Shown one piece after another: positions 26,146 through 33,995 of a DNA stretch of 47,554 nucleotides (positions are counted from its first letter, which is position 1; each line of letters opens with the position of its first letter). Below the pieces are notes generated by a model, which worked only from the letters and a program-made list of their open reading frames with translations, was not told where the DNA came from and made no database searches. This DNA comes from Candidatus Woesearchaeota archaeon (GTDB taxonomy: Archaea > Nanobdellota > Nanobdellia > Woesearchaeales > JAGVYU01): positions 1 to 47,554 of the forward strand of contig JAGVYU010000013.1 of the NCBI GenBank assembly GCA_018303105.1, written 5' to 3'. Made by a program: the position numbers and the translations under genes.

Positions 26146-27153
26146 ATGACAAATCTAGGTTCCATAGTTAGTGACTTTTCCAGAGGTCGAGTGCTCGTTA
26201 TTGGAGATGTTATGCTCGACCGGTACATTCGGGGGGATGCAAATCGCCTGAGCCCCGAAGCTCCCGTGCCGGTTATTGATGTTGTTGAAGAAACAAATGC
26301 CCCTGGAGGCGCGGGTAACGTCGCAGCTAACATCGCCTCATATGGCGCAACCTGCACGCTTATTGGGGTAATAGGTGAGGACTATCATGGGCAGATTCTC
26401 ACGGAGAAACTTCGAGATCGTCACGTGCAGTTTCTGTCCGTTAAAGATGCATATACCACAACAACTAAGGTTCGTGTATTGGGAGCTTCTGAAGGCAAGA
26501 GCAGTCAAGCAATTTGTCGCGTTGACTATGGGGATCATCGGGTGCTTGGAGACGAAATGAAACGCCTCCTTCTCGGGGCTGTCAGCAGCGCAAACGAGGA
26601 ATATGACGTAATTGTGATTTCTGACTACGCGAAAGGAACGCTCCCTGAGGATGTACTGAGTTGCATCATTCGAGAACACATAAGAGGAAAAACAATGATC
26701 GTGGATCCAAAACCACAGCATGCGGGATATTACAAGGGTGCGTCTATCATTACTCCAAGCATTCATGAGGCTATAGGAATGGCGTCTGCGCTGGGCAAGC
26801 GGTACTCGCAAGAGCGCCTGAGCGATGAGGCGAGACAAAAAGTGGTCATTGAAATGGGAAAGGAGCTGAGTATGCTACTTGACGCTCGCTTGCTGATTAC
26901 ACAAGGGGCACATGGAATGACCTTATGCGATGCGGACGAAGCGCATCATTACCCCACAAAAGCGAGGGAAGTGTATGATGTTACAGGCGCTGGCGATTCT
27001 GTCGTGGCAACCATTGCCACTGCTTTGAGTGTTGGTGCATCTTTACAGGACGCCATCCACCTTGCAAACCATGCGGCTGGAATCGTTGTTGGTAAATCCG
27101 GAACGGTGAGCGTATCGTGCGACGAACTCCTTCAGAGCCTTCAAGAACGTTAA
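26146..27153 (+). CDS. PfkB-family sugar kinase, HldE/RfaE kinase-domain type
   Basis: A ribokinase-fold enzyme of 335 residues. It has GRVLVIGDVMLDRYIRGDANRLSPEAPV-type opening motifs, the NAPGGAGNVAAN substrate loop and the YDVTGAGDSVVAT catalytic/anion-hole motif with the base Asp. The sequence is closest in style to the kinase half of HldE/RfaE, which phosphorylates heptose 7-phosphate at C1. The nucleotidyltransferase half is absent. With two GT9 enzymes in the window, an ADP-heptose-like donor pathway is plausible, though other sugars are possible. ATG 26146 is favoured by the TATA-like ATTTAAAGC at about 26116. Confidence 0.8.
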   Translation: MTNLGSIVSDFSRGRVLVIGDVMLDRYIRGDANRLSPEAPVPVIDVVEETNAPGGAGNVAANIASYGATCTLIGVIGEDYHGQILTEKLRDRHVQFLSVKDAYTTTTKVRVLGASEGKSSQAICRVDYGDHRVLGDEMKRLLLGAVSSANEEYDVIVISDYAKGTLPEDVLSCIIREHIRGKTMIVDPKPQHAGYYKGASIITPSIHEAIGMASALGKRYSQERLSDEARQKVVIEMGKELSMLLDARLLITQGAHGMTLCDADEAHHYPTKAREVYDVTGAGDSVVATIATALSVGASLQDAIHLANHAAGIVVGKSGTVSVSCDELLQSLQER

Positions 27154-27185
27154 TCTTTTTATACTCTCCATAACTTGCTTCTCGT

Positions 27186-28127
27186 ATGGTCAAAATCAGC
27201 GTTGTAGTCCCCGTCTTTAATGAAGAGCAAAACATCGCGCTGCTGTATCAGGAAATTTCTAAGGTTATGAAGCCAATCACGGAGAGTTTTGAGCTTTGGC
27301 TTGTCGATGATGGCAGCTCGGATGGCAGCGCCCGCGAGATGAGGAGGCTGCACGCTAAAGACAAACGCGTAAAAGCGATTTTTTTCCGCAGGAATTATGG
27401 CCAGACTGCTGCGATGCACGCAGGATTCGCCCATGCAAATGGGGAGATTATAGTATCGCTTGATGCAGACTTGCAAAATGATCCTGCTGACATTCCGAAT
27501 CTCCTCACAAAACTTGACCAGGGATATGATTGCGTGTGCGGCTGGCGCTGGAAGCGTCGCGATGGCTTAGGGAAGAAACTCGCGTCAAGGATCGCTGACG
27601 TGATGCGGAAGATTATCATCAAAGATAGTATTCACGATTCAGGATGCTCGCTGAAAGCGTACCGAAAAGATGCTGTGAAAAAGTTACAGCTCTACGGAGA
27701 AATGCATCGCTATATCCCTGCGATTATTGAGCTGAACGGATTCAAAGTTGCTGAGGTCAAGGTGAATCATCGCCCAAGAAGACATGGAAAGACAAAGTAC
27801 GGGATCACGAGGATCGCGAAAGGGCTTCTGGATCTCATTTATATCAAGTTTTGGGGCACGTACTCGACAAGGCCGCTGCATTTCTTTGGCGTGATGGGGA
27901 TTATTACGATTATTACGGGGTTTCTGCTAGCGTTCTTTAATCTCTTCTATTATTATGTAATCCTCAAGCGCACCGTGCTGAGTGTTGGGCCACTTCTCCT
28001 CCTCTCTGTATTGCTCGTTATCCTTGGAGTGCAATTTATTGTGCTCGGATTCATTGGAGAAATCCTCGTTCGTACATACTATGCGAAGGCGGACGAGAAA
28101 CCCTATAACATCAAGGAGATCTTGTAA
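27186..28127 (+). CDS. GT2 glycosyltransferase with two C-terminal helices (GtrB/ArnC-like)
   Basis: A GT-A domain (1-230) has VVPVFNEEQNI, LVDDGSSDGS, FFRRNYGQTAAMHAGF and the DADLQNDPADIP metal site. Two membrane helices (about 235-258 and 268-293) follow. This is the layout of polyprenyl-phosphate glucosyl/mannosyl/aminoarabinosyl transferases such as GtrB, DPMS and ArnC, which charge a polyprenyl phosphate on the inner face of the membrane. It begins a tight unit: the AsnB gene starts three bases after its stop. A TTTTTATACT TATA element gives leaderless initiation. Confidence 0.88.
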   Translation: MVKISVVVPVFNEEQNIALLYQEISKVMKPITESFELWLVDDGSSDGSAREMRRLHAKDKRVKAIFFRRNYGQTAAMHAGFAHANGEIIVSLDADLQNDPADIPNLLTKLDQGYDCVCGWRWKRRDGLGKKLASRIADVMRKIIIKDSIHDSGCSLKAYRKDAVKKLQLYGEMHRYIPAIIELNGFKVAEVKVNHRPRRHGKTKYGITRIAKGLLDLIYIKFWGTYSTRPLHFFGVMGIITIITGFLLAFFNLFYYYVILKRTVLSVGPLLLLSVLLVILGVQFIVLGFIGEILVRTYYAKADEKPYNIKEIL

Positions 28128-28130
28128 GCG

Positions 28131-30050
28131 ATGTGTGGAATCTGTGGTTTAAGCTGGGAAGATAGAAGGCTCATTCAGGAAATGAGCGCGTGTTTAGCGC
28201 ACCGTGGCCCTGATCAATCGGGAGTATATACTGATCGTCACGTAAGCTTGGGCCATCAGCGCCTGAGCATTATTGATCTTTCAGATGCGGGTAAGCAGCC
28301 CATACATAACGAGGACAAGACGCTATGGCTTGTCTATAACGGGGAGATCTATAATTTCCGCCATTTGAAGCATGACCTTGAGATGAAAGGCCATCGTTTT
28401 TTCTCGCATACGGATTCGGAAGTGATTGTTCACGCATATGAAGAGTATGGGGAGCAATGTGTCCAGAAATTGAATGGTATGTTTGCGTTTGCGATCTGGG
28501 ATGTGAAGCAGAAAAAGCTGTTCCTCGCGAGGGACCGTCTCGGCATTAAGCCGCTCTACTACACATTCAGCAAGGGAAGGATTCTCTTTGCCTCAGAGAT
28601 CAAGGCGTTGTTCAAACATGATGAGATACCGCGGAGGGCGAATCCCGCTGCGCTGCATGATTACCTCACGTTCCGTTGCAACACGTCCGAGGAAACCCTG
28701 TTTCAGGGAATTTACAAGCTTCTTCCCGGGCATTTCCTTATCTGGCATGAGGGAAGGCTGCAAAAAACAAGGTATTGGAGGATTACGATGAATCCTCAGC
28801 GGGAGAGCGAAGCGTATTACAAGAAGGAGCTAATCTCTTTGCTTGAGGATAGCGTTCAGAAAAGGCTTATGAGCGATGTTCCTCTTGGATTATACCTTTC
28901 CGGCGGTGTGGACTCGGGGACGATGCTTGCATTAATGGATGAAGTTGTTGATCGTCCCGTTGAGACGTTTTCTGTCGGTTTTGGTATTGAGAATCATCAG
29001 GATGAGCTTGCGAGGGCTCGTTTCCTTTCCAGGCACTTTGGCACGAAGCATCATGAAGTGATTGTCGACCCTTCAAGTTACAAGCTGCTGCCCGAGATTG
29101 TCTGGCATCTTGATGAGCCCATGTGTGATTCTACGGTGATTCCTACGTATTGTCTTGCGAGGGAAACAAAAAAGCACTGCACGGTCGTTCTGACTGGAGA
29201 AGGCTCGGATGAGATTTTTGCGGGATATGAGCAGTACAAGATGATGATGTTGCATCAGACATACGCGAGAAAGATTCCGCATGTAGTCCGCTCGACATCC
29301 AGCCACATCGTTAATGTCATTCCTACACCCCTTTTGAATAAAATCTTCAAATATGCCTCTGGCCTTGGAAAAAAAGGGATTGAGCGTTTTAAGAAGTTTA
29401 TCGCCGCGAATGATTATGCAACACAGTATCTCTGCCTCGTCGCGATATTTGACGAGGATGAACAGCATGAGCTGTTTACGACGGCATATCAGTATCTCAG
29501 CGAAGAAGTGCAGCTAAAAAAACAGTTATCGCAGGAGTATTTTTCCGGAAAGCATCTCATAAATAACCTGTTGCAGTTAGAGTCAGAAACCTTGCTTCCT
29601 GAAGACTTGCTCATGAAAATGGACAAGATGACGATGGCGTTTGGCGTTGAAGCGAGAGTGCCTTTTTTGGATTACCGCATTGTGGAGCTCGGATCAAAAA
29701 TGCCTCCTGAACTGAAACTTAAGGGATTAAAGGATAAATATATCCTGAGGGAGGCAATGCGCGGCATCATCCCGGATCAGACACGATTGCGCAAGAAAGA
29801 GCGTTTTTTTGTGCCAACACAGCATTGGTTCAACACGGAGCTTGGGGAAATCACGAAGCAAATCCTCTCGAAGGAAGCCCTTCAGCGTGAAGGGTTTTTC
29901 AGTCCGGACTACTTGGACAAAGTCTGGAAGGGCTATAAGAACTCAAGCATTTTTTATGCGCGCCAGCTGTGGAGTCTGCTGACGTTTGAGGTGTGGCTGC
30001 ACACATATATTCATCAGGAAAAAATTAATCCTTTGAGGAGCATAGCATGA
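28131..30050 (+). CDS. asnB: glutamine-dependent asparagine synthetase-like amidotransferase
   Basis: A complete class II amidotransferase of 639 residues. Cys2 (MCGICGL) is the glutaminase nucleophile, with HRGPDQSG, RLSIIDLS and NGEIYNFRHL. The synthetase half begins with the PP-loop LSGGVDSG (about 257-264), and VLTGEGSDEIFAGYEQYK and ARVPFLDYRIVE follow. It forms an amide from a carboxylate, ATP and glutamine. Between a glycosyltransferase and a methyltransferase it may amidate a uronic acid of the surface glycan rather than make asparagine; that is inferred from context. Its last four bases overlap the next start (ATGA). Confidence 0.88.
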   Translation: MCGICGLSWEDRRLIQEMSACLAHRGPDQSGVYTDRHVSLGHQRLSIIDLSDAGKQPIHNEDKTLWLVYNGEIYNFRHLKHDLEMKGHRFFSHTDSEVIVHAYEEYGEQCVQKLNGMFAFAIWDVKQKKLFLARDRLGIKPLYYTFSKGRILFASEIKALFKHDEIPRRANPAALHDYLTFRCNTSEETLFQGIYKLLPGHFLIWHEGRLQKTRYWRITMNPQRESEAYYKKELISLLEDSVQKRLMSDVPLGLYLSGGVDSGTMLALMDEVVDRPVETFSVGFGIENHQDELARARFLSRHFGTKHHEVIVDPSSYKLLPEIVWHLDEPMCDSTVIPTYCLARETKKHCTVVLTGEGSDEIFAGYEQYKMMMLHQTYARKIPHVVRSTSSHIVNVIPTPLLNKIFKYASGLGKKGIERFKKFIAANDYATQYLCLVAIFDEDEQHELFTTAYQYLSEEVQLKKQLSQEYFSGKHLINNLLQLESETLLPEDLLMKMDKMTMAFGVEARVPFLDYRIVELGSKMPPELKLKGLKDKYILREAMRGIIPDQTRLRKKERFFVPTQHWFNTELGEITKQILSKEALQREGFFSPDYLDKVWKGYKNSSIFYARQLWSLLTFEVWLHTYIHQEKINPLRSIA

Positions 30051-31120
30051 AAGCATGGCTTTCTGATTACATGGTGTGCCCGTATTGCGAAAAACCTCTC
30101 GCGTTGCGTGTGCTAAGGAAAGAACAAATGGAAATCCTTTCGGGCAAGCTTTCATGCACGGCTTGCAAGCGCAACTATCCGATCATTCAGGGAATCCCGA
30201 GGATGCTCCCAGATGCATTGATGGCTTCCGTCATAAAGCGGCACGATGCTTTTTTTCGTATTTATAAAAAGGAATTTCCAACGCTCAAGCTTACCGAGGG
30301 GGAAAGAATAAAAAAACGCACGGCCGAGGTATGGGGCTATCAGTGGACATACTTCACGAATTTAATTAGGGAAAGCGAGGATCAGTTTCTTCGATGGATT
30401 GCGCCTGTGCAACGCTCATTTTTCCGGGGTAAGCTTGTCTTCGATGCGGGCTGCGGCACGGGCAGGCATGCGTATTTTTCCGCAAAATTCGGTGCGCGTG
30501 TCATTGGCATTGACCTTAGCGATGCTGTTGAGACCGCGTACCATACTACAAAAAATATTGGCAATGTTGGAATTGTACAGGCGGATATTTATCATCTTCC
30601 ATTCCGTGAGCGCACATTCGATTACGCGTATTGTATTGGAGTCATTCATCATCTTCCCGATCCCGAGCAGGGATTTCGTGAAGTTTTGAAAAAAATCAGA
30701 AAAAACGGCGCATGCTCTATTTGGGTGTATGGCAAAGAGCACAATGGGTTTATCGTGTACGGTGTTGAGCCTATTCGTAAATTGATGACGAGGCATATGA
30801 ATCTGAGAGTGCTCAATGGCGTGAGTTATCTCGTGACGCTTCCTTATTATGCTTCAACAAAGCTCATTTATGGGCCGTTCAATAAGATTCCCGGAGTGCG
30901 TCGGGTAATGAAACGTGCCCCGTATAATGAGTATTTCGTTCAGTTCTCAAGGTTTGGATTTAAGCATCATTGGATGAATGTTTTTGACAAGCTCAACGCA
31001 CCGCTTGCCGCGTATTATACGAAGAAAGACCTTGAAGGGTGGATAAAACGGTCTGGGCTTAAAGGAGCAACGCTAATTCCTGTAAACAGAATTAGTTGGG
31101 CATTGTTTGGACAACGATAG
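30047..31120 (+). CDS. SAM-dependent methyltransferase with N-terminal zinc ribbon
   Basis: Residues 8-44 form a Trm112-like zinc ribbon (Cys11, Cys14, Cys37, Cys40) followed by YPIIQGIPRML. The methyltransferase domain has motif I VFDAGCGTGRH at about 128-138, then GIDLSDAV, QADIYHLPF and the IGVIHHLPDPEQGFREV motif of class I type 11 enzymes. The C-terminal third (about 250-357) is not recognised. It probably methylates a sugar or glycolipid in the same pathway as the coupled AsnB-like enzyme. The ATG overlaps the asnB stop. Confidence 0.82.
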   Translation: MKAWLSDYMVCPYCEKPLALRVLRKEQMEILSGKLSCTACKRNYPIIQGIPRMLPDALMASVIKRHDAFFRIYKKEFPTLKLTEGERIKKRTAEVWGYQWTYFTNLIRESEDQFLRWIAPVQRSFFRGKLVFDAGCGTGRHAYFSAKFGARVIGIDLSDAVETAYHTTKNIGNVGIVQADIYHLPFRERTFDYAYCIGVIHHLPDPEQGFREVLKKIRKNGACSIWVYGKEHNGFIVYGVEPIRKLMTRHMNLRVLNGVSYLVTLPYYASTKLIYGPFNKIPGVRRVMKRAPYNEYFVQFSRFGFKHHWMNVFDKLNAPLAAYYTKKDLEGWIKRSGLKGATLIPVNRISWALFGQR

Positions 31121-31131
31121 TTCTAGAAACA

Positions 31132-31180
31132 TTTATATAAGGGTATGCACTCAAGATGCATATCGGATGCACATGGAGGT
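31132..31180 (+). promoter_or_regulatory. promoter and Shine-Dalgarno site of the toxin-antitoxin operon
   Basis: TTTATATAA (31132-31140) predicts a start near 31162. GGAGGT (31175-31180) stands six bases before the ATG at 31187. GATGCA appears twice (31156-31161 and 31167-31172) between TATA and start, a possible operator for autoregulation. Confidence 0.6.
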
Positions 31181-31186
31181 AATTTC

Positions 31187-31441
31187 ATGACACTTGCCAG
31201 ACTAAAGTTGAACACGTACACAAATAAAGTGTTGAATGTTGTGAAAGCTAAATTTGACTTGAAGGATAAATCTGCTGCTTTGAACAGATTTGTTGATGAG
31301 TATGGACAGGAAGTTGTAGAAAAAGAAGCAAATGACGCCTACATAAAGAAAATTCTTGAAGTTGAAGAGAAACACATTCAAAAATATGGAAAGCGAAAAA
31401 TGTCCCTGAAAGAACTTGATGAGCTCTGCGGTGTTGACTAA
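31187..31441 (+). CDS. DUF2683-like antitoxin
   Basis: An 84-residue protein. MTLARLKLNTYTNKVLNVVK followed by a helix (FDLKDKSAALNRFVDEYGQEV) looks like a ribbon-helix-helix DNA-binding start. A long charged helical tail would wrap the toxin. The pattern is that of archaeal DUF2683 antitoxins. It stands directly before the toxin: stop TAA and toxin ATG are adjacent. The pair lies immediately upstream of the diversity-generating retroelement. Confidence 0.75.
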   Translation: MTLARLKLNTYTNKVLNVVKAKFDLKDKSAALNRFVDEYGQEVVEKEANDAYIKKILEVEEKHIQKYGKRKMSLKELDELCGVD

Positions 31442-31714
31442 ATGTTCTCCTTTGACATGAGTGACGAGCTTAAGATCAAGATTCGTAAATTAGTGCATAA
31501 AGACCATAAAAAAGTTGAAATTATAAATAAAAAGATTAAGGAGATCATTCAAAATGACTCAATAAGTATCGATCGCTATAAGAATCTGCGGTATGACTTA
31601 AAACAGTACAAAAGAGTACACATTGACAGGCACTTTGTGCTGACATTTAAGGTGGATAAGCAAAATGAGCATATTCTTTTCATTGATTTTGATCATCATG
31701 ACAGGGTCTATTAA
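31442..31714 (+). CDS. RelE/ParE-superfamily toxin
   Basis: A 90-residue basic protein with the RelE layout: two N-terminal helices (MSDELKIKIRKLVHKDHKKVEIINKK), then strands YKNLRYDLKQYKRVHIDRHFVLTFKV and HILFIDFDHHDRVY. The DHHDRVY ending is typical of archaeal members. RelE toxins cut mRNA on the ribosome; some relatives poison gyrase instead. It starts directly after the antitoxin stop codon, so production is coupled. Confidence 0.8.
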   Translation: MFSFDMSDELKIKIRKLVHKDHKKVEIINKKIKEIIQNDSISIDRYKNLRYDLKQYKRVHIDRHFVLTFKVDKQNEHILFIDFDHHDRVY

Positions 31715-31742
31715 TTGGCTGATGACCTCAATTTCAGTTACA

Positions 31743-31792
31743 TTTATATATAAGTTGTTACTAACTAGTGATTAATGAATGATTTTGGAGGG
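31743..31792 (+). promoter_or_regulatory. promoter and Shine-Dalgarno site of the DGR target gene
   Basis: TTTATATATA (31743-31752) predicts a start near 31773. GGAGGG (31787-31792) is seven bases before the ATG at 31800. The element CATTTATATA also opens the toxin-antitoxin promoter. Confidence 0.6.
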
Positions 31793-31799
31793 ATGTGGT

Positions 31800-32621
31800 A
31801 TGGTTTTGGCTCAGAATGTTGACACGAAAGTTCCGGGGATTGTGGTTCCTGTGTATGTGGAGGGTAAGGAGTTTTATGGTAATACTGTCGCGGATGCGTT
31901 GAAATCTGTTGAGTCTGGTTTTGGGGCGGCGTTTATGCCGCAGCTTGTGGATGCGAGGATTGCTGCTTCTGCTGAGAGTCGGCTTTGGCAGGTGTGGTGG
32001 ACGGCTCCGAGTGTTCAAGCGACGGGAAGAAATAAGGCAGGAAAGCCTGTTGTCGTGTATGCGCATGTTCCTAATTATTTCTCACGTTCAGAAAACATTA
32101 CTCAAGCGGTTAAGAATGGTCTCGTGAATGGGGCGGGAAGGCTTCCTCAGGAAGAATTTCAGCGATTGCTTGACTTAGAAGATAACGCTAATGTGTTTGT
32201 TGTTGAGTATGCTGACCTTCAAAGCTCAGATTCTGGTCTGATTGCTGTGGAGAATGCGTTGCAGCATCCGCAAGTAATTCCTTTCTTAGGGGGGCAAGAA
32301 CGCGCAGAAGCGTACTTGGCAGCGTATGAACGCATGATTGGAAAACACATCAGAGTCTATCACCGAAATGACTTAGGTGATGAACCAGTAGCTCGTCTGT
32401 TGTTCCTTGGCGGCCTCGCCAACCTTAGCGGCCTCGATGGCAGCGACGACCTCAACAGCAGTGCGCGTTTCCTCGGGGTACGTGGTCGTATCGCCGCCGC
32501 AGGCGGCGCGTCGCAAAAAACAGGCCCTAGCCTTGATGCAGTCCTCAAAGCCACTGGAGACTTTGTCGCTCACGTGAACCAGGACGAAATGAGGCGCAGA
32601 GTCTCTGCCCTATATCAATAG
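31800..32621 (+). CDS. DGR target (variable) protein
   Basis: The 273-residue protein carries the variable repeat at residues 199-227. I cannot assign its first ~195 residues (for example KPVVVYAHVPNYFSRSENI and EEFQRLLDLEDNANVFVVEY) to a known family. The VR region (RLLFLG, then G/S/D/L/N positions, then ARFLGVRGR) has the small-residue, aromatic-poor look of a C-type-lectin-fold display loop. Unlike classical DGR targets it continues for about 45 residues after the VR. There is no signal peptide or membrane helix, so it is cytoplasmic or exported by an unknown route. The ATG at 31800 follows a good Shine-Dalgarno site; ATG 31779 is the longer alternative. Confidence 0.85.
   Translation: MVLAQNVDTKVPGIVVPVYVEGKEFYGNTVADALKSVESGFGAAFMPQLVDARIAASAESRLWQVWWTAPSVQATGRNKAGKPVVVYAHVPNYFSRSENITQAVKNGLVNGAGRLPQEEFQRLLDLEDNANVFVVEYADLQSSDSGLIAVENALQHPQVIPFLGGQERAEAYLAAYERMIGKHIRVYHRNDLGDEPVARLLFLGGLANLSGLDGSDDLNSSARFLGVRGRIAAAGGASQKTGPSLDAVLKATGDFVAHVNQDEMRRRVSALYQ
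32394..32480 (+). repeat. DGR variable repeat (VR)
   Basis: This 87-base segment aligns without gaps to the template repeat at 32785-32871. Sixteen positions differ and all are A in the template (12 read G, 2 read C, 2 read T). The ends are A-free and identical: 18 bases at the 5' side, and GCGCGTTTCCTCGG near the 3' side, in the place of the IMH element where mutagenic homing starts. Ten of twelve template Asn codons are recoded to Gly, Leu, Asp or Ser. Confidence 0.96.
32492..32508 (+). repeat. hairpin downstream of the VR
   Basis: CGCCGCC (32492-32498) and GGCGGCG (32502-32508) form a perfect 7-bp stem with a 3-base loop, 12 bases after the VR. DNA hairpins just after the VR are needed for efficient homing in the Bordetella phage DGR, so this is a likely target-recognition structure. 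It lies inside the coding sequence. Confidence 0.75.
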
Positions 32622-32784
32622 ATTTTTATATTCTTATTTTTCTTATTTTATTGTCTTGGTCGCCGCGCCAGCGGCTTCTGGACTACATGCTCTTTTGCTA
32701 CGGCGGCAAACACCGTCATAAAATACAGCCACGACACATCATGTGAAGTGGCAGTGCAACAGACGGCAAGAGAGCTATAGGAAA
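32622..32784 (+). promoter_or_regulatory. spacer before the TR: T-rich terminator/TATA and small hairpin
   Basis: Directly after the target stop is TTTTTATATT (32623-32632) in a T-rich stretch. It could end the target message and also be the TATA box of the TR/RT transcript, which would start near 32653. GCCGC (32662-32666) and GCGGC (32671-32675) form a small hairpin. The spacer is too short for an Avd accessory gene and none is visible. Confidence 0.4.
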
Positions 32785-32871
32785 CGTCTGTTGTTCCTTG
32801 GCAACAACGCCAACAATAGCAACCTCAATGGCAACAACAACCTCAACAACAATGCGCGTTTCCTCGGAATA
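32785..32871 (+). repeat. DGR template repeat (TR)
   Basis: The TR is rich in AAC/AAT codons in the frame of the VR, the classic design in which A mutagenesis of Asn codons reaches many residues without making stop codons. It holds 28 adenines, 16 of which differ in the VR. Three more adenines just upstream (32782-32784) also align to non-A bases, so the true 5' border may be three bases earlier. Homology stops at 32872. The TR ends 24 bases before the RT start codon. Confidence 0.96.
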
Positions 32872-32895
32872 GCCCAGAACCCAAGACACCTTTTA

Positions 32896-33985
32896 ATGAA
32901 AACATACAGTAACCTCTGGCAAGAACTTTGCAGCTACGACAATCTCAAGCTCGCATACAAAAAAGCGAGAAAGCACAAAACCCAGAAGAAATATGTCATT
33001 GAATTTGAGAAAAATCTCAAAACAAATCTTCTAACGCTCCAGAGCGAGCTTCTTCTCCATGCGTACACGCCAAAACCGTTAGTGACATTCATCATCCAAG
33101 ATCCAAAAACAAGAACAATCAGCAAAGCAGACTTTCGCGACCGAGTAATCCATCATGCCCTCTGCAACATCATTGAGCCCATTTTTGAAGAAAGCTTCAT
33201 CTACGACTCCTATGCAAACAGAATTGGTAAGGGAACACTCAAAGCCATTGAGCGCTTTGACACCTTCAAGAGAAAAGTAAGCAGGAACAATACACGGCCA
33301 TGTTTTATTTTAAAAGCCGACATCAAAAAGTATTTTGAAACGGTTGATCATGTAACCCTTTTTTCAATTATCGGAAGACGCATCAAAGATGAAAAAGTAC
33401 TATGGCTTATCAGACGCATTATAGAATCAGCGGGGGGGGGTCCATCGTGGCATGCCGCTCGGCAACCTCACCTCACAATTCTTCGCCAACGTCTACCTCA
33501 ACGAGCTTGACCAGTTCGTAAAACACGAACTAAGAGCAAAATACTACATTCGATACGTCGATGATTTTGTCATCCTTCACACTTCCAAGCAACAGCTTGA
33601 AACTTGGAAACAGGAGATTGAGAAGTTCCTCAAGATACAACTCCTGCTACACCTTCACCCAGATAAAGCAAAAATAGTTCGTTTAGGATCCTCAATCACT
33701 TTTCTGGGATTAAGGATTTTCTACAACCATAAACTTCTCAAAAAATCAAACATGCAAAAAATGAGGAGAAAAATACGAGAACTCACAGAAGAAGATCAGC
33801 AAGGAACTGCTTCCTATGATATCCTGTATGATTATTTAGAAGGATGGGTTGCGTACGCAAAGAATGCAAACACATACCGATTACGAAAGCGAGTCACAGA
33901 GCAGATAAGGAAGGACTACCCGGAAGAATTTTCATCAAAAGAAATTGGTAGATTGGAAAAAGAGAGTGTAGAAAGAGAACAATAA
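32896..33985 (+). CDS. DGR reverse transcriptase, interrupted by a +1 frameshift in a G9 run
   Basis: Read through the frameshift this is a 362-residue RT that copies the TR RNA into mutated cDNA. The palm Asp142 (LKADIKKYF) and Y220-V-D-D223 form the active site. PLGNLTSQ (about 187-194) has the SQ pair that marks DGR enzymes. A thumb region (about 255-362) ends the protein; no maturase, endonuclease or RNase H domain follows. The first frame stops at 33510 and the second is open from before 33452. Removing one of nine G (33432-33440) joins them as SAGGVHRGMPLG. ATG 32896 is favoured by the family start; the upstream frame is also open through the TR from GTG 32743. Confidence 0.9.
33432..33440 (+). 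repeat. poly-G tract (G9) at the RT frameshift
   Basis: Nine consecutive G are at the exact point where the two RT frames meet. Eight would restore the enzyme. Confidence 0.9.
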
Positions 33986-33986
33986 C

Positions 33987-33995
33987 ATTTAAATA
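33987..33995 (+). promoter_or_regulatory. TATA promoter of the YfhO-like gene
   Basis: ATTTAAATA is centred 27 bases before the GTG at 34018, supporting a leaderless GTG start. Confidence 0.5.

Noticed and set aside
32803-32852. AAC-rich stretch as a microsatellite or low-complexity repeat
   Set aside because: The interspersed non-A bases match the VR exactly and the repeat lies next to an RT, which identifies a DGR template rather than a simple repeat.
32896-33985. Reverse transcriptase of a group II intron or retron
   Set aside because: There is no maturase or endonuclease domain and no intron RNA is evident. No msr/msd structure is seen, the enzyme has the SQ motif, and a TR/VR pair is present.
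33452-33985. Second RT frame as an independent gene
   Set aside because: It lacks the N-terminal palm motifs and begins in the middle of the catalytic domain. It is the C-terminal part of one RT displaced by a single base.
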